In this document: positions 20,637-32,975 of the stretch, in pieces | How the letters are laid out: each line of letters starts with the position of its first letter | Position numbering within the stretch: position 1 is the first letter of the stretch | Assembly: GCF_026745355.1 (NCBI RefSeq) | Contig: NC_079206.1 | Span: forward strand, 21,755,399 to 21,819,398 | From: Beta vulgaris subsp. vulgaris | Taxonomy: Eukaryota > Streptophyta > Magnoliopsida > Caryophyllales > Amaranthaceae | DNA: 64,000 nt | Direction: 5' to 3' | Notes under the pieces: generated by a model | Database searches by the model: none | The model's input: only the letters and a program-made list of their open reading frames with translations | What the model was told of the DNA's origin: nothing | Translations under genes and position numbers: made by a program

Positions 20637-21900
20637 ATGACGGATGTGCATGTGGATAAGAGCATGAGTAGTGAACACACTATCGAGGATGAGTCAGATG
20701 ACGAGAGAAAGGAATGGAATAAAGGTGATCTCGAGGATCGGGATCTTGAGGTTGAGTTCATTATTAAGCTTGAGAGTGTAGCGGGTGTAAATGCTCTCAT
20801 GGGAAAGGATTACGTGCAAGACCGACCTCACCGTGAAGAATTAAATACGCAAGTCAAGAGTTTCAAAAGCACTACAAATTGGTAGGAAATCATTGGCGAC
20901 GGAAAAGAGTAAAGGAAGGGGACCTACAAAGTCACTAGGGTAACACACAACTATGACTTTGGAATACGATAATATGGGTCAACCTTGTGGAAAGTGGCGT
21001 CATAAGTATGCCATGCAAATTGGCCTTTGCATGCGAAAACTCTCCATTGTGCACTAATGGAAATAGGTGCCTAAGGGGTTGAAGAAATGTCTATGTGATG
21101 ATACTATGGTAAGTTTCGCGTACAATAACATTTAGTTTCTTAATTATTTAGTTAAATATAAGTGTAATATTACTGATATCGTATATATTACAACAATTGT
21201 GAAAACTAATTTGTGACATGCGTTTTTTTTATAGAATCAATTCAATATCGAAGATGATGAAGTCAGGAAGAATGTATATTTATTTGCGGTTTCCGAGAGA
21301 TTCAGAGATTTCACGGCTAAGTTAGTATATGAGTGGATCACTAAGCGGAGGAAAGTAGTAGCTAGGTACAAAGAAGAAGAAAATCTATGACGGAGAAACG
21401 CCATCCGGTTATCAGACTTCACCGGAAACATCATCTGAACCCTCCAAATTACCATTTCAGATATAGAAAACTATCAAACTTGAAGAGTGGGAAGCATTTG
21501 TTGCCAAAAAAACTACCCTAGAAGCTATTGTAAGAATATTTTATTAATATTTACTACACTTAGCTCCATTATTATTGTATACTACCGTACCAAACCTTTG
21601 TTTGTAATTGTGTGTTTTAGGCAAGACGTTAGAGAAGTAGCGCGAGTGCAATAGCTAGGAAGCATTATCATCATTTGGGTGCTCATTCGTACAATGAGGC
21701 GAGAGAGAAATGGATGTTCTCCCATTACTCCCACAATGGGGTCGACAATGGCAACCGTGACTAGCTCTAGGACCACAGTTACATATGTTCACCAAACAGG
21801 CCAGACAGAGTCCTTGATTGGTGGTGTTCGATGCATGGGGTTGATGCAAAGGGAAAAAGAGTCTTGCCTGATCCCGATACTGAACCGATAGCCAACGCTA
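20637..21900 (+). pseudogene. Transposase_24 / TNPA-like gene of the En/Spm element, broken
   Basis: The first exon-like frame (20637-20885) is acidic, with SSEHTIEDESDDERKEWNKG. Later pieces read NIEDDEVRKNVYLFAVSERF, KLEEWEAFVAKKTTLEAI (ending at GTAAG near 21530), ASAIARKHYHHLGAHSYNEA and RVLDWWCSMHGVDAKGKRVL. These resemble the plant transposase-24 family that accompanies TNP2 and may bind subterminal repeats. Stops occur near 20883, 21388 and 21630. Assignment rests on motif shape and position, without a profile search. Confidence 0.6.
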
Positions 21901-22021
21901 TTGTAAGTGCACAAAAAATGTCATTTTCTTGTATTCCAAGTGATATAACCACATATATATGCGTATTTTATTTTCTATTTCCTATGATAGTTAGTAATAT
22001 CTTTGATTTTAACTAATTACT

Positions 22022-24592
22022 AGGTTTGGAGGAAGACCGTTTCACATGATAGGAAGGCAAAGAAGGCAGGTTCACCTGATAAGAAGGTAAGTTTACGTGA
22101 TGAAGGTGAATGAAATGTGTTGAAGGCAAATGTTTCATGTGCAAAGAATCCACTTATTCTCGAGCCAGAGCTGTTGCGAGGCCTTAATATTCCATGCTTT
22201 TGGTTACATGAGTGCGCTAGCGATTTACCCAATGATAATACAATATAGGTTCCTTTGGGGGCACAACAATTCCACTAAATTGAGGAGTCATCGACATTCA
22301 TTTCTTAGCTCGATATCAAAGAATTCTTATGTGGGGTAGAGTTGAATGTTTCCATGATACAAACTTTCATGAGGTAATGCATAAGTATATAAATATACAT
22401 ATACATATGTTTAATTAGTTTTCAATTCAACTTCCATAATAAGTAAATTAACTTTTAATCAATATAATTTCTCAGGTTATTATACAATGAACTGCTTGGA
22501 ACATCAAGTGACTCAATGTTTGGTTAGCTATGTCGAAACATAATACGAGATGACAATTGCTTAAAAAACAAAGTCGAAGTGAAAGAGTATATCAATATGA
22601 GTTTCAAAGCATCATCTTGTTTATGAGTTCATCAGATCATCATTGTCCCATATATTGAAAAGTATGCTTGTTAAACCTGCTTTACTTTTATTATTCAATA
22701 ATTAAATTCACCTATTAATTGTTCTATGATCAATCACTATATTTCTTTGTCTTTGTAGCTTTGGTTGGACACTGATTGGGATATGTGTATTAATTAACCA
22801 AGTCTACCACATTGACTCTTTGCATCAACAACCACCATGGTACAATCCTTACTAATCAAATCATTGTTGAATAGGTAGCCTAACCGAAACTAAATATATA
22901 CGCACTTATTAATATTACACATTATTCATATATATAATATAAAATTACATCTTATAATAATTATTTATGTAGTGTGATAAAGCATAATAGTGGACTAGGA
23001 CTTCGAGTACCAAAAAGTCCTATTTGGATATCAGTCGAGGTAATGCGACAAATTTTCTTGTTCTTATATAGAAACATTTTTCGCCACATCTTATACACAT
23101 CTAACATGAATGTCATTGGATGCATGTTTTGGTGAATTTTAGTCCGCGTAACTGGATAATGGAGTTGCATGTGGCTATTACGTGCTGAGGTACATGTTCG
23201 ATATCTTCAACCATTGCACTAACATCGATGATCTTCAAAAGGTATGTAACTTATTAGTATATGCTAGTTTAGATTAGATTGATGGGTAATAGTTAATTGG
23301 TTTTAAAACAAAAGTAGCACATATTCGCAAAAAATGACCATATTTTACCCTAAAACATGGTACTTTGATATTTTTCCTATAAATATGAGGTAATATAACT
23401 AGTGGGTAGATTTTTAGGCTTGCATTTGTTGTTGGTTGAACTTCGGGAACAAAAAGGTCATTTTCTGCCTATTTTCCCCTTTTCGCGTCCAATTATTAAA
23501 TTCTGAGTCATCGAACTCCAAATTATTTTTTAATATGACCAAGTTATAATATAACTAGTGTTGTAGATTTTTAGGCTTGCATTTGTTGTTGGTTGAATTT
23601 CAGGGACGAAAAGGTCATTTTAGGCCTTTTTTCACCTTTTCGTGTCCAATTAGTAGATTTTGAGTCATTTAACTCCAAATTCTTTTTTAATATGACAATA
23701 TAAGGTATAATATAACTAGTGTGTAGAACTCTAGGCTTGCATTTGTTGTTGGTTGATTTTCGGGAATGAAAAGGTCATTTTAGGCCCATTTTCGAGCGTC
23801 CAATTTTTTTGATTTTGAGTCATTTCACTCCAAATTCTTTTTGAATATGAAAATATAAAGTATAATATAACTAGTGTGTAGATTTTTAGGCTTGTATTGT
23901 TTGTTGGTTGAATTTCGGGAATGAAAAGGTCATTTTAGGCCTATTTTCGCCTTTCCGCGTTCAATTTTTAGATTTTGTGTCATTTAACTCCAAATTCTCT
24001 TTGAATATGAAAGTATAATATATAAAGTAACTATTTTGTAGATTTTTAGGCTTGTATCTGTTGTTGGTTGAATTTCGGGAATGAAAAGGTCATTTTAGGC
24101 TTGTTTTCGCCTTTTCGCGTCGAATTATTAGATTTTGAGTCATTTAACTCCAAATTATTTTTGAATAGGAAAATATAAGGTATAATGTAACTAGATAGTG
24201 TGTAGATTTTTAGGCTTGAAATTGTTGTTTGTTGAATTTCGGTAACGAAAATGTCATTTTAGGCCTAATTTGGCCATTTCGCATCCAATTTGTACTTTTC
24301 GAGTCATTTAACTCCGATAAATTTTTGAACATGATAATATGAGGTATAATATAACTAGTGTGTAGATTGTTAGGCTTGCATTTGTTTTTGATTGAATTTC
24401 GGGAAGGTATGTGTAATTTTTAGAAATATTAACTATGGTAAATGATTGAATTATTATATTATATGTTTTATTCCTTGGTTGTTTTGCAAGGTTTATATGA
24501 ATAACACACCAAGTTTTAAGGCATTCACCATGGAGGAATTACATGAAGTTCGTGATAAGTTGGCGACCTACCTTTGTGAGGATTGCTTATGA
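22022..24592 (+). pseudogene. Ulp1-like (C48) cysteine protease gene of the En/Spm element, broken
   Basis: Pieces include VWRKTVSHDRKAKKAGSPDK, LCGVELNVSMIQTF, GWTLIGICVLINQVYHIDSL, then exon 23143-23241 with LDNGVACGYYVLRYMFDIFN and a last exon 24491-24592 ending TYLCEDCL. C48 enzymes use a His-Asp-Cys triad. The Asp (HIDSL) and Cys (ACGYYV) are visible, but the His-Trp motif reads Gly-Trp, and a TAA replaces a probable Gln before LDNGV. Ulp1-like genes occur in several plant CACTA elements. An intron of 1,249 bp between the last two exons is filled with a tandem repeat. Confidence 0.7.
23390..24420 (+). repeat. Satellite-like tandem array, unit about 160 bp, about seven copies
   Basis: Each unit contains TAGATTTTTAGGCTTG, then GTTGTTGGTTGAATTTCGGG, AAAAGGTCATTTTAGGCC and GAGTCATTTAACTCCAAATT. 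The TTAGGCTTG word recurs near 23414, 23572, 23733, 23888, 24046, 24210 and 24371, giving spacings of about 155-165 bp. It lies between two Ulp1-like exons. A single diverged unit also occurs at 19575-19650 in the same transposon. Confidence 0.85.
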
Positions 24593-24905
24593 TACATTTT
24601 GGGAAGATTTTTCAATATAATTAGCTAGATCTAGTTGGTATTTTCCTTTCTTATATAGTTTTTAGCTAATATGTTGGTATTATATCAATTTTATGTACAC
24701 TTTATACATTATTAATATATTTATTGAACCTTACGTTTGCAATTCGTTCTTTTTTTGTGGAAGCGAGGTGTTGGGCAGGGGGCTGCCAGCCTGCCATGGT
24801 GGGGTGCAGGGTTGGGGTGCTGCTGGCAAGAGGGGGTGCAGGGGCTGGCGGAGGGGTGCTGGGCTGGGTTGGCACGGGGGTAGGGGTGCTGGGCTAAAAG
24901 TTTGG
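24593..24905 (+). other. 3' flank of the En/Spm genes with a short G-rich stretch
   Basis: AT-rich sequence leads to a GGGG/TGCTGG-rich block at 24765-24900. The block translates to Gly/Ala/Arg in the plus frame and Pro/Ala in the minus frame, with no domain. It is not treated as a gene. Confidence 0.5.
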
Positions 24906-24914
24906 ATTATTAGA

Positions 24915-25358
24915 ATCATTTTTTCCTTGGAGTTATGGCAGTACTTGTTTAGAGTTAGGAAGGAGTAATTAGAGTTGTGGTAGCAATTCTTAGAGTTGTA
25001 CAGATACTTACTAGAGTTATACCAACTCTTGTTTAGAGTTATATGCAATATTAATTAGAGTTATGAAAATAAACATACTTGTTTAGAGTTATATGAAGTA
25101 ATGATTAGCTCATATAACTCTTAGCTACTATAATTCAGAATACTCTAACCAAATGTTGGTATTAACTCTAACTACTAGTTTATACAACTCTAATCAAATG
25201 TTCACTCAACTCTTAAATACTAGTGCATGTAACTCTAATCAAATGTTGGTGTAACTCTAACTTTGACTTCCTATAACTTCAATTAAATCTTAGCATAACT
25301 CTAAATTATACTTCCTATAACTCTAATCAAATGTTTGCATAACGCTAACTTTTATTTC
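24915..25358. repeat. AGAGTTAT / AACTCTAAT degenerate repeat, interrupted by the Sirevirus
   Basis: From 24915 to about 25100 the word AGAGTTAT recurs every 30-40 bp. From about 25105 the complement AACTCTAATCAAATGTT recurs instead, so the block is an inverted arrangement. The same AACTCTAATCAAATGTT type continues at 37508-37575 on the far side of the retrotransposon, which shows where the insertion happened. Confidence 0.75.
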
Positions 25359-26923
25359 TGTTGTATAATATGAGCACTATAAGAGGGGGGGTGAATTATA
25401 GTGAGAGAATAAGCTATACTTTTTGCGGAATTAAAAGTAAACTTGGGAACAAACAATGGGAACACGAGAGATTTTACGAGGAAAAACTTCCTAGGCCTAG
25501 TAGGAAGAAACAACCTCGACCACAAGGGATTTTAAACAACTTTCCACTATAATAGGCCAAAACAACTCTGATTACAACCTATATCTTTTCTCTCGATTCT
25601 CAACTTAAGTCACTCAACTCAAGTTTCCAACGATAGTTCCCAACAACTGACGTTTTCTCTCAAACTTCACTCGAAGTTCTTCTTTCTCTTCTCTTCTTTC
25701 TCTTTCTCTGCTTCACTCAAAGCTTTCTCACACTTACAAGAGTTCACTCAAACCCTTTTTCTCAAAAATACACTTTGTAAAACAATGGAAGAGTAATAAA
25801 CTCGATTAATGTAAGTATGAATTCTCTTAAGGAAAGGCACTGACACTTTAGATAACTTAAGACAAATTAACTAGTCAGACACATTGACTAAGTCAGACAC
25901 ATTTTTCTCAAATGAATTAGGCGCCTATTTATAGACATTAAGACAAGACATGTTTCCACTAATTAGACCATTATCACATGTTCTCCATGATTTTAATTAA
26001 TTAATTAAATTAAATTAATTATTCCATGTCATGTAAGCATCCACTAATCCACTACTTCACTTCATAGAAGCAGTAACAATTACGTGGTTTTGCAAACTTG
26101 GAGAATAATTAATCATTTAATTAATTAAATACTTGGAGGATAATTAACTTAAGCCACTAAATCCACTAACTCATAAAACTGTAGCAGTTATTTAGGCGTG
26201 TAATCTAGTTTTAGGAAATAAATAAATAAAATCTTTAGCTATTTTTAGGAAAAATATCTTTTTAAAATCTTTTATAAAAACCGGAAAAACAGTTTTTATT
26301 TAAAAATCCGAAACATTTAAAAACCGGAAATATAATTTTTCGAAAACTAAATCTTTTAAATAAAATATAAAAGATAAAATAATATTTTAAAAAGATAAAT
26401 TTGAAAATCAGTTAATTTAAAATCAGAAAATCTTTTTAAAATCTTTTCAACAATAACTAAACTTCCTAAAATATGGATCTTAGTCAAATATCCCTAAAAA
26501 CTCTAACAACTATATTGGGCACAATTACTTAGGCGCACAATATTAGTCACTTAGAGTTCCTAAATTAGTTTTAAGTCTTGTTCCCTAATTATTAAGTCTT
26601 GTTCCTAAGCCTTGTTCCTATAGTGCCAGGTCTGTTCCTTTCATGGGAACAGAACCAAGTTCCTTTGAGAATTCACCACGAACTTAATAAAGCTTTACTC
26701 AACCTTAACAAGAAGATTAATAAATACCCTAATGTATTCTAATCTTCATTCCATGCTTGATTCTTCATTTCTCGAACATCTTTACTTCGATCTTGATTAA
26801 TTCTCCGCTTTAATCTTCAATCAAGTATTCTCTTAGCTCGAGCATGAATTACCTTGCAAAAACATAAATAAAATATACTATGTCTTTTGTGGTTAGGTCA
26901 TCTTCAAAACTCAAGGGTCAACA
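25359..26923 (-). repeat. 3' LTR of the Sirevirus-like element, 1,565 bp
   Basis: The borders are TGTTGTATAATATGAGC at the left and TCAAGGGTCAACA at the right. It aligns by eye along its length with the right LTR outside the inserted element, with scattered small indels. In transcription sense (minus strand) it is the downstream copy. Confidence 0.9.
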
Positions 26924-26936
26924 ATTTCCCCTTTTT
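26924..26936 (-). other. Polypurine tract of the Sirevirus-like element
   Basis: The minus strand reads AAAAAGGGGAAAT immediately before the 3' LTR, the expected place of the plus-strand primer. Confidence 0.75.
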
Positions 26937-27425
26937 GAAGATGCAACAAAAGGCATATACTAAAATATAATACATAAGTCATATAAAAATAATTTTAACA
27001 AAGTATGTAACCAAGTTAAATTAAGTATTATAGACTCGTTATTTTATTTTGTAAAGTGAAATATGAGAACATAATTCATGACAAAAAAAATTTACTCTGA
27101 TTTGCCTTATCTTTCCCCCTTTGGCATCTTCAAAAACATAGTCCACGATTTCAAAAAGATGAATATTATTCACTAAACACATCACACCACCAAACTTTGA
27201 AGAAATAAGTTGGTTAGTATAAGCAAATAAAGCATTCAACTCTCAAAAACCGCAATCCAAGAATATTAGCCATTCATTTAGACGCACACATGCAAAAAGA
27301 TCAAACTTAGAATTAGCAAATTAAAAAGTTCCATTGTAGCATGATTAAAGGAGAAGGATAGAAAAGACAAATATTAAACAAAGTTCATGTTCCCACACAA
27401 AAAAACAAACTAAACTAAGGAAAGT

Positions 27426-29296
27426 TTATGATTTAGGAGAGGGAGGTTGTTCTACTTCTTCCACCACATCATGAAGCTTTGCCATCACTTCTTGATGATT
27501 TTCGGCCAATGTATCATTTCCCTTGAGCACAATGTCTTCCAACTTCAACAACTAGAGTTCATTGCTTGAATGGAGGAAGAAAGTTCACCAAGCCGAGACA
27601 TTATCTCTTTTTGTCCATCCAAGGCTTTGTCAACTTTGCTCATAACCCCTTTTACCAACCCATTTAAATCCTTAGCTTCCGTAGCAAACTCCATCATTGC
27701 TTCCGAATGACCCATAACCAAGGAAACAAAGAATCCAACCTTCTAGCATGAGCTAGAGTATATGTAGCCAATGGTAGGATTTTGAGAAGACGAGGGAGCA
27801 TTGAGAAGGATTTGGTGCTGTTTGTTCCTTAGGTTTGGGAACAGCAGGTTGTTCCTCTGAATGGGAACACACCTGTTTCCTTAGTTTAGGAACAGAACAG
27901 GAGGGTTTTGAGGTAGAGGGAGGGATAGGATCATCTTTGTGGTGCTAGGGTAGAGGGTGAGGCAGATTTTTGTGGAGATGGAGGAAAAGGAGGATTGGTT
28001 TCCATGGGAACAGGAGTCGGTTCCCTAGAAGGAGGTAGGTTAGATTCATAATCTTCCCTATCAATCACCTTACTTCATCTTCCTCAAACTTTCTCGCATC
28101 AAGAAAGGAAAATTAAGCACTTTCATTTTTGAACCCTTTGACTAGCTCTAGTGCTTTTAAACCGGTTTCACCACCTCATCAACCACCTTCTTCCCTTTCT
28201 TCTTAGTTCTTCTTTTTCTTTTTCTTTTCTTTTCTTTTTATTTTTCTTTCTTTTCTTTTTCCTTTTTCATTTTTCTTCTCTTCAATTCTTTTCTTTCTTC
28301 TTCTTCCACTTCATCATCCACATCATCATCCTCATCATCATCAAGATTAGCCCTCCCTTAATAACTTCTCCATTCACAACACAAACATTAAGTTATTCAA
28401 GGCACGCACATTCAACATATTTCCCGTGGACACCAATGGACTGAGTTCCCGAAATTTTCACTTTAAACTTAAGTAGAATTTCGGTTACTAAGCTCCATAC
28501 CAACAACAAATCCATTTTCAATGCAATGACTCAAATGTTGAATCATTAAAAGGGAAAGTTTATGTGTTTTGAGAAGCTAAACAATGAATTAAATTAAATC
28601 CAACATGCTAACTTGAGCACGTTTGGAAAGACGAGGCAATAAAGCTTTCTTGAGGATGTGAAAAAATTTTGTGTAAGGGAAAGAAGATTATATCAAGAAA
28701 TGTTTTTCCCTTTTGACCACCATACTTAACAATCAATTGATCAAAAGAATGTCCGAAAATGGATAGACCACGTTGTTTCTTGAAATAAACATCAGTTCCT
28801 CTCACGGGAACACCAAGCATTTACCCAAATTTTAGCATTAAAATATTTGAGTTCCTTTACCAAGTGGAACAATTTCCTTCTTCATCCATGGAAAAGTTTT
28901 CACAAAATTCATCCATCAATTTAGGAATAAACTATTTCCATAACATTTCACAAAAAGATTTTCCCAACCTTGAAACTTAATCATATTAAGCAATTGACGA
29001 AATTTACTCTTTTGCACCAAGAAACATCAATAAAAAGTCCATGCACATACCTATGTCGTGGAATTTTTTCGACAACCAGTTGTTCCTCTCTCGGGAACAT
29101 CTGATTCCCCCTCACTGTTGCATGAGCTTCTTCAACCTCCATTTCAACCGTTCTTCTTTTTCTTCCTTTTCCTTAGAATTCTTGATGAAGAATTGGAGAA
29201 ATATCCATGGGTGTGGTGATTCAATTTTAGAGGATGAAGGAGAGGGTTTTTCGGCTTTGTGGGAGGAGAGAGAGTGAGAAGTGTTTTTGGTGTCAT
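27426..29296 (-). pseudogene. Third-ORF (env-like) region of the Sirevirus, broken
   Basis: Sireviruses often carry an extra reading frame between RNase H and the 3' LTR, sometimes called env-like. A minus-strand start at 29296 opens MTPKTLLTLSPPTKPKNPLL. Further pieces include RGTDVYFKKQRGLSIFGHSF near 28740-28800 and a C-terminal segment reading DIVLKGNDTLAENHQEVMAK followed by a stop at 27426. An Asp/Glu/Lys-rich low-complexity segment lies at 28150-28340. Frames shift several times. Function is not known, and the link to a single ORF is inferred from position. Confidence 0.5.
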
Positions 29297-29945
29297 TTTG
29301 TGGAGTATTTTCGGTTTTATGAGGAAGGAAAAAAAATTTGTTTTGTTTAAGGAAAGAATAAAATAATTAAACCGTGTATAGTACACGTTTAAAAAAAATC
29401 TATCTAACTTAAAAAATATCTTCAACTAACTTGAGAGATATAAGGAAAAAATCAGATTTTTAGGAAATAAAATCTGAACAGAATATTTTTGGTTTTTCGA
29501 ATTTTGAAAAAAAATCTAAACTGAACACGCTGGGAACAGCGTTTGGGAATAATGAATGGAAACAATGAAATTTTGCTACTTTGGAACTCCATTAATTCTT
29601 TTAATCCTTTGTTATCACTTAAGGCATAGAATTGTCCTATGAACAATAAGGGGAATATTATTGGACATTGGTGAGCAGTTTTCAGACATTTTTACTTATA
29701 CAATGAAATAATCATATAAGAATTGTGATGTATTTAAGCAAATAAAAACATCAAAATGCACATCCAAGACATAATGCCAAAGAATTAACACAAAGGGGAA
29801 TATTGTAGCAATCATTTCAATTGATTAAGCCAAGTTCAAGTCTCAATTTCTCAAACCTATCTCTATTTAAGGGTTTTGTCAAATGTCTGCAATTTGACGT
29901 TCAGTCTCACAGAATTCCATTTTAATAAGACCCTTTTCAACATTA
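29297..29945 (-). other. Sirevirus spacer between RNase H and third ORF
   Basis: The segment 29297-29640 is AT-rich with no recognisable domain. From about 29700 to 29945 it contains the out-of-frame end of RNase H, including an HIRHHF-like word. No separate gene is seen. Confidence 0.4.
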
Positions 29946-29949
29946 TCTT

Positions 29950-31540
29950 TCAGAAAGTGATGCCTAATATGGATGTGTTTGACTCTTGAATGATGACGGG
30001 ATCTTTAGAAATACTAATAGCACTAGTATTATCACAATAGATGGGAACACATTCAAAGTAGATTCCATAGTCACGTAGTTGTTGTTTTATCCATAGCATT
30101 TGGGAACAACATGCTGCTGCTGCAACATATTCAGCCTCTGCTGTAGATAAAGCAACTGTGTTTTGCTTCTTGGTGCTCCAAGAAACTAAACTATGACTAA
30201 GGAACTGAACCATACCTGTTCCTATTGACCAGATCTCCTGCATAGTCAGCATCCGCAAATCCTTTCAATTCAAAGGTATCACTCTCGAATAGAATAGGCT
30301 TAAATCATCTGTTCCCTTGAGGTATCTTAGGATTCTCTTCACAGCTGTGAGATGAGATTCCTTTGGATTGGCTTGAAACCTTGCACATAACCCTACACTG
30401 AAAGCAATATCAGGACGACTTGCAGTTAGATATAGTAATGAGCCAATCATACCTCGATATTTGGTTTGATCCACACTTGTTCCTATAGAATCTTCATCCA
30501 ATCTGGTTGAAATCCCATAGGTGTATGTTAACTTTGGATGCTTCCAAACCATACTTTTTCAATAGTTCCTTTATGTACTTTTGTTGATGGATGTAGATTC
30601 CTTCTTCTGTTTGCTTGATTTGCAACCCCAAGAAGAAGTTGAGCTCACCCATCATACTCATTTCAAATTCTTTACTCATGAGATTAGCAAAGTCCTTGCA
30701 CAAAGATTCATTAGTGCACCAAATATAATATCATCAACATATATTTGAACAACTAATAAATGTTTTCCTTTTGATTTTAAAAACAAGGTTCGATCCAATT
30801 TTCCTCTTTTAAACTCATTTTCAAGAAGGAACTTAGAAAGTCTTTCATACCATGCTCTTGGAGCTTGCTTTAACCCATAAAGAGCTTTGTCAAGCTTAAA
30901 GACATGATTAGGAAATTCTTTATTTTCAAAACCTGGAGGTTGTTCTACAAATACCTCCTCATTAAGATAACCATTTAGAAAAGCACATTTTACATCCATT
31001 TGATACAATTTAAACCCATGAAGGCAGCAAAAGCTATGAAGATTCTAATTGCTTCCAATCTTGCAACTGGAGCAAAAGTTTCTTCATAATCAATGCCTTC
31101 CTGTTGATTGTATCCTTTCACAACTAACCTGGCCTTGTTTCTTATTAGTAGTTCCGAACTCATCTAATTTGTTTCAAACACCCACTTTAAACCAATAACC
31201 TTGTTATGTTTAGGTTAGGTTCAAGGTGCCAAACTTTGTTTCTTTCAAATTGATGAAGTTCATCCTGCATTGCTACGATCCAATCAGCATCAGTGAGAGC
31301 TTCTTCATGATTCCTAGGTTCCAACATAGAAAGAAAAGCATGAAAAGCACAAAAGTTTTTCAATTGAGATCTCGTTTGAGTTCCCTTATTTATGTCACTG
31401 ATTATTAGTTCCACAGGATGGGAACGATGAGTTTTCCAAGGCTTTGGTTGGAAATCCTGGATGGAAACTTGGTTTCCTTGATCATCTTCATTTCCCTGTA
31501 CTTGGGAACCAGGTTCAACAATAGTGGATTCATTCACTAG
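29950..31540 (-). pseudogene. Sirevirus reverse transcriptase and RNase H, broken
   Basis: The RT entry reads DADWIVAMQDELHQFERNKV (31260-31320). The core follows with KCAFLNGYLNEEVFVEQPPG, KLDKALYGLKQAPRAWYERL and the catalytic IYVDDIIF near 30730. After a frame change come FEMSMMGELNFFLGLQIKQT, DQTKYRGMIGSLLYLTASRP and RNase H with NTVALSTAEAEYVAAAACCS and CDNTSAISISKDPV. The active-site Asp pair of RT and the RNase H acidic residues remain visible. Frame changes near 31010, 30690 and 30260 break the chain. Confidence 0.88.
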
Positions 31541-32975
31541 TGATCATCACTTAGTTCTCTTCTTCCTCATTGGGAACAGGAACAGGATGTTGTTCCCTTG
31601 GCTTTGTTCCCATGACTTCGTTCCAAAGTCTCATCAATAAGACTTAGATCTTTTGCAATCCTATTTCGAAGTCATCTTCAACCTGTGTGCTTGAATCACA
31701 TTTATCTGTTTCATCAAAAATAACATGCACACTTTCTTCTACACACATAGACCTTTTATTATACACTCTATAAGCTTACTACTAGAAGAATATCCTAAGA
31801 ATACAGCTTCTTCACTTCTAGCATCAAATTTTCCAATATTTTGTTTCCCATTATTATGAACAAAACATTTACATCCAAATGTTCTGAAATATGTAATATT
31901 GGGCTTTTTACCAAAATACAGCTCATAGGGGGTTTTATTTAATAAAGGTCTTACCATGGCTCGATTTATAATATGACAAGCAGTATTCACAGCTTCTGCC
32001 CAAAATTTTTAGGAAGACCACTAGCTATCAACATAGTCCTAGCCATTCTTCTAGTGTTCTATTCTTCCTTTCAACAACACCATTTTGTTGAGGTGTTCTA
32101 GGGGCTGAGAAATTGTGATCTAATCCATTGTCTCTGCTAAAGTCATCAACTTAAATTTTCAAACTCTTTCCATGGTCGGATCTAAGGTGTAGAATTTTGA
32201 CCACTCAAATTTTGACTTTCTTTGCAAAGACAAGGAACTCATCATAAGTCTCGTCCTTGCTAGAAAGAAAATAACCCAAGTAAATCTAGAGAAGTCATCT
32301 ACAATTACAACACATATTTCTTTCCACTCCTACTTTGTATCCTCATAGGTCCACATAAATCCATATATTAACTCTAAAGGTCTTGTGGTACTTACCACAT
32401 TCTTGGACTTGAAAGAGGACCTAACATGCTTCCTTTGCGCATGCATCACAAACATGATCTAAATGAAACTTAGTAGAGGGTAAACCTAAAACTAGTTCTT
32501 TAGAACGCAGTTTGTCAAGCAAGGAAAAGCTAGCATGACCTAGACGCTTGTGCCATAAAATGAATCATCATCAATAACACTAAGGCATGTGAATTTGTTT
32601 TTGGGAACAAGGTTGAGATCCACAACATATGTGTTCCCTTTCCTTGTTCCTTCCAAAATGATATCCTTTGTGCTATTGTTGACATCAAACATTTTTCACT
32701 ATTAAACTTCACACATTTCTATCAAGAATTGGGAAATACTTAACAAGTTATGCTTTAATCCATCAACTAGAAACACATTTCTATGGAATGTGACGATGAC
32801 TTACCAACTTTGCCCATGGCAACTATGTTACCTTTCTTGTTGTCACCAAAAGTCACACTTCCACCATTATAGGCTGAGAGTGAGAGAAATCTTGATTTAT
32901 CTCCAGTCATATGCTTAGAACAACCACTGTCTAGGTACCATGTGTTGTTCCCCCTCACTCCAACCTGCAAGAAAA
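31541..32975 (-). pseudogene. Sirevirus protease and integrase, broken
   Basis: Protease appears at 32767-32970 as NTWYLDSGCSKHMTGDKSRF (Asp-Ser-Gly active site). Integrase follows with the zinc-binding words LGHASFSLLDKL and HLDHVCDACAKE at 32430-32550, a decayed core at 32000-32420, and the C-terminal block NRAMVRPLLNKTPYELYFGK then FGCKCFVHNNG at 31740-31990. Several frame changes and stops are present. Confidence 0.85.

Larger units (their letters stand above)
15440..24592 (+). mobile_element. Decayed En/Spm (CACTA) transposon gene set
   Basis: Plus-strand sequence holds, in order, a transposase-associated domain, TNP2-type transposase, DUF4218, DUF4216, a Transposase_24-like gene and a Ulp1-like cysteine protease. 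This is the gene content of large plant En/Spm elements. The CACTA termini of this copy were not located; the boundaries given are those of recognisable coding sequence plus a putative leader. Every gene carries stops or frame changes. Its introns contain unusual repeats described separately. Confidence 0.8.

Noticed and set aside
28151..28444. Ser/Phe-rich plus-strand frame resembling a membrane protein
   Set aside because: It is the complement of a Lys/Glu-rich low-complexity part of the Sirevirus third-ORF region.
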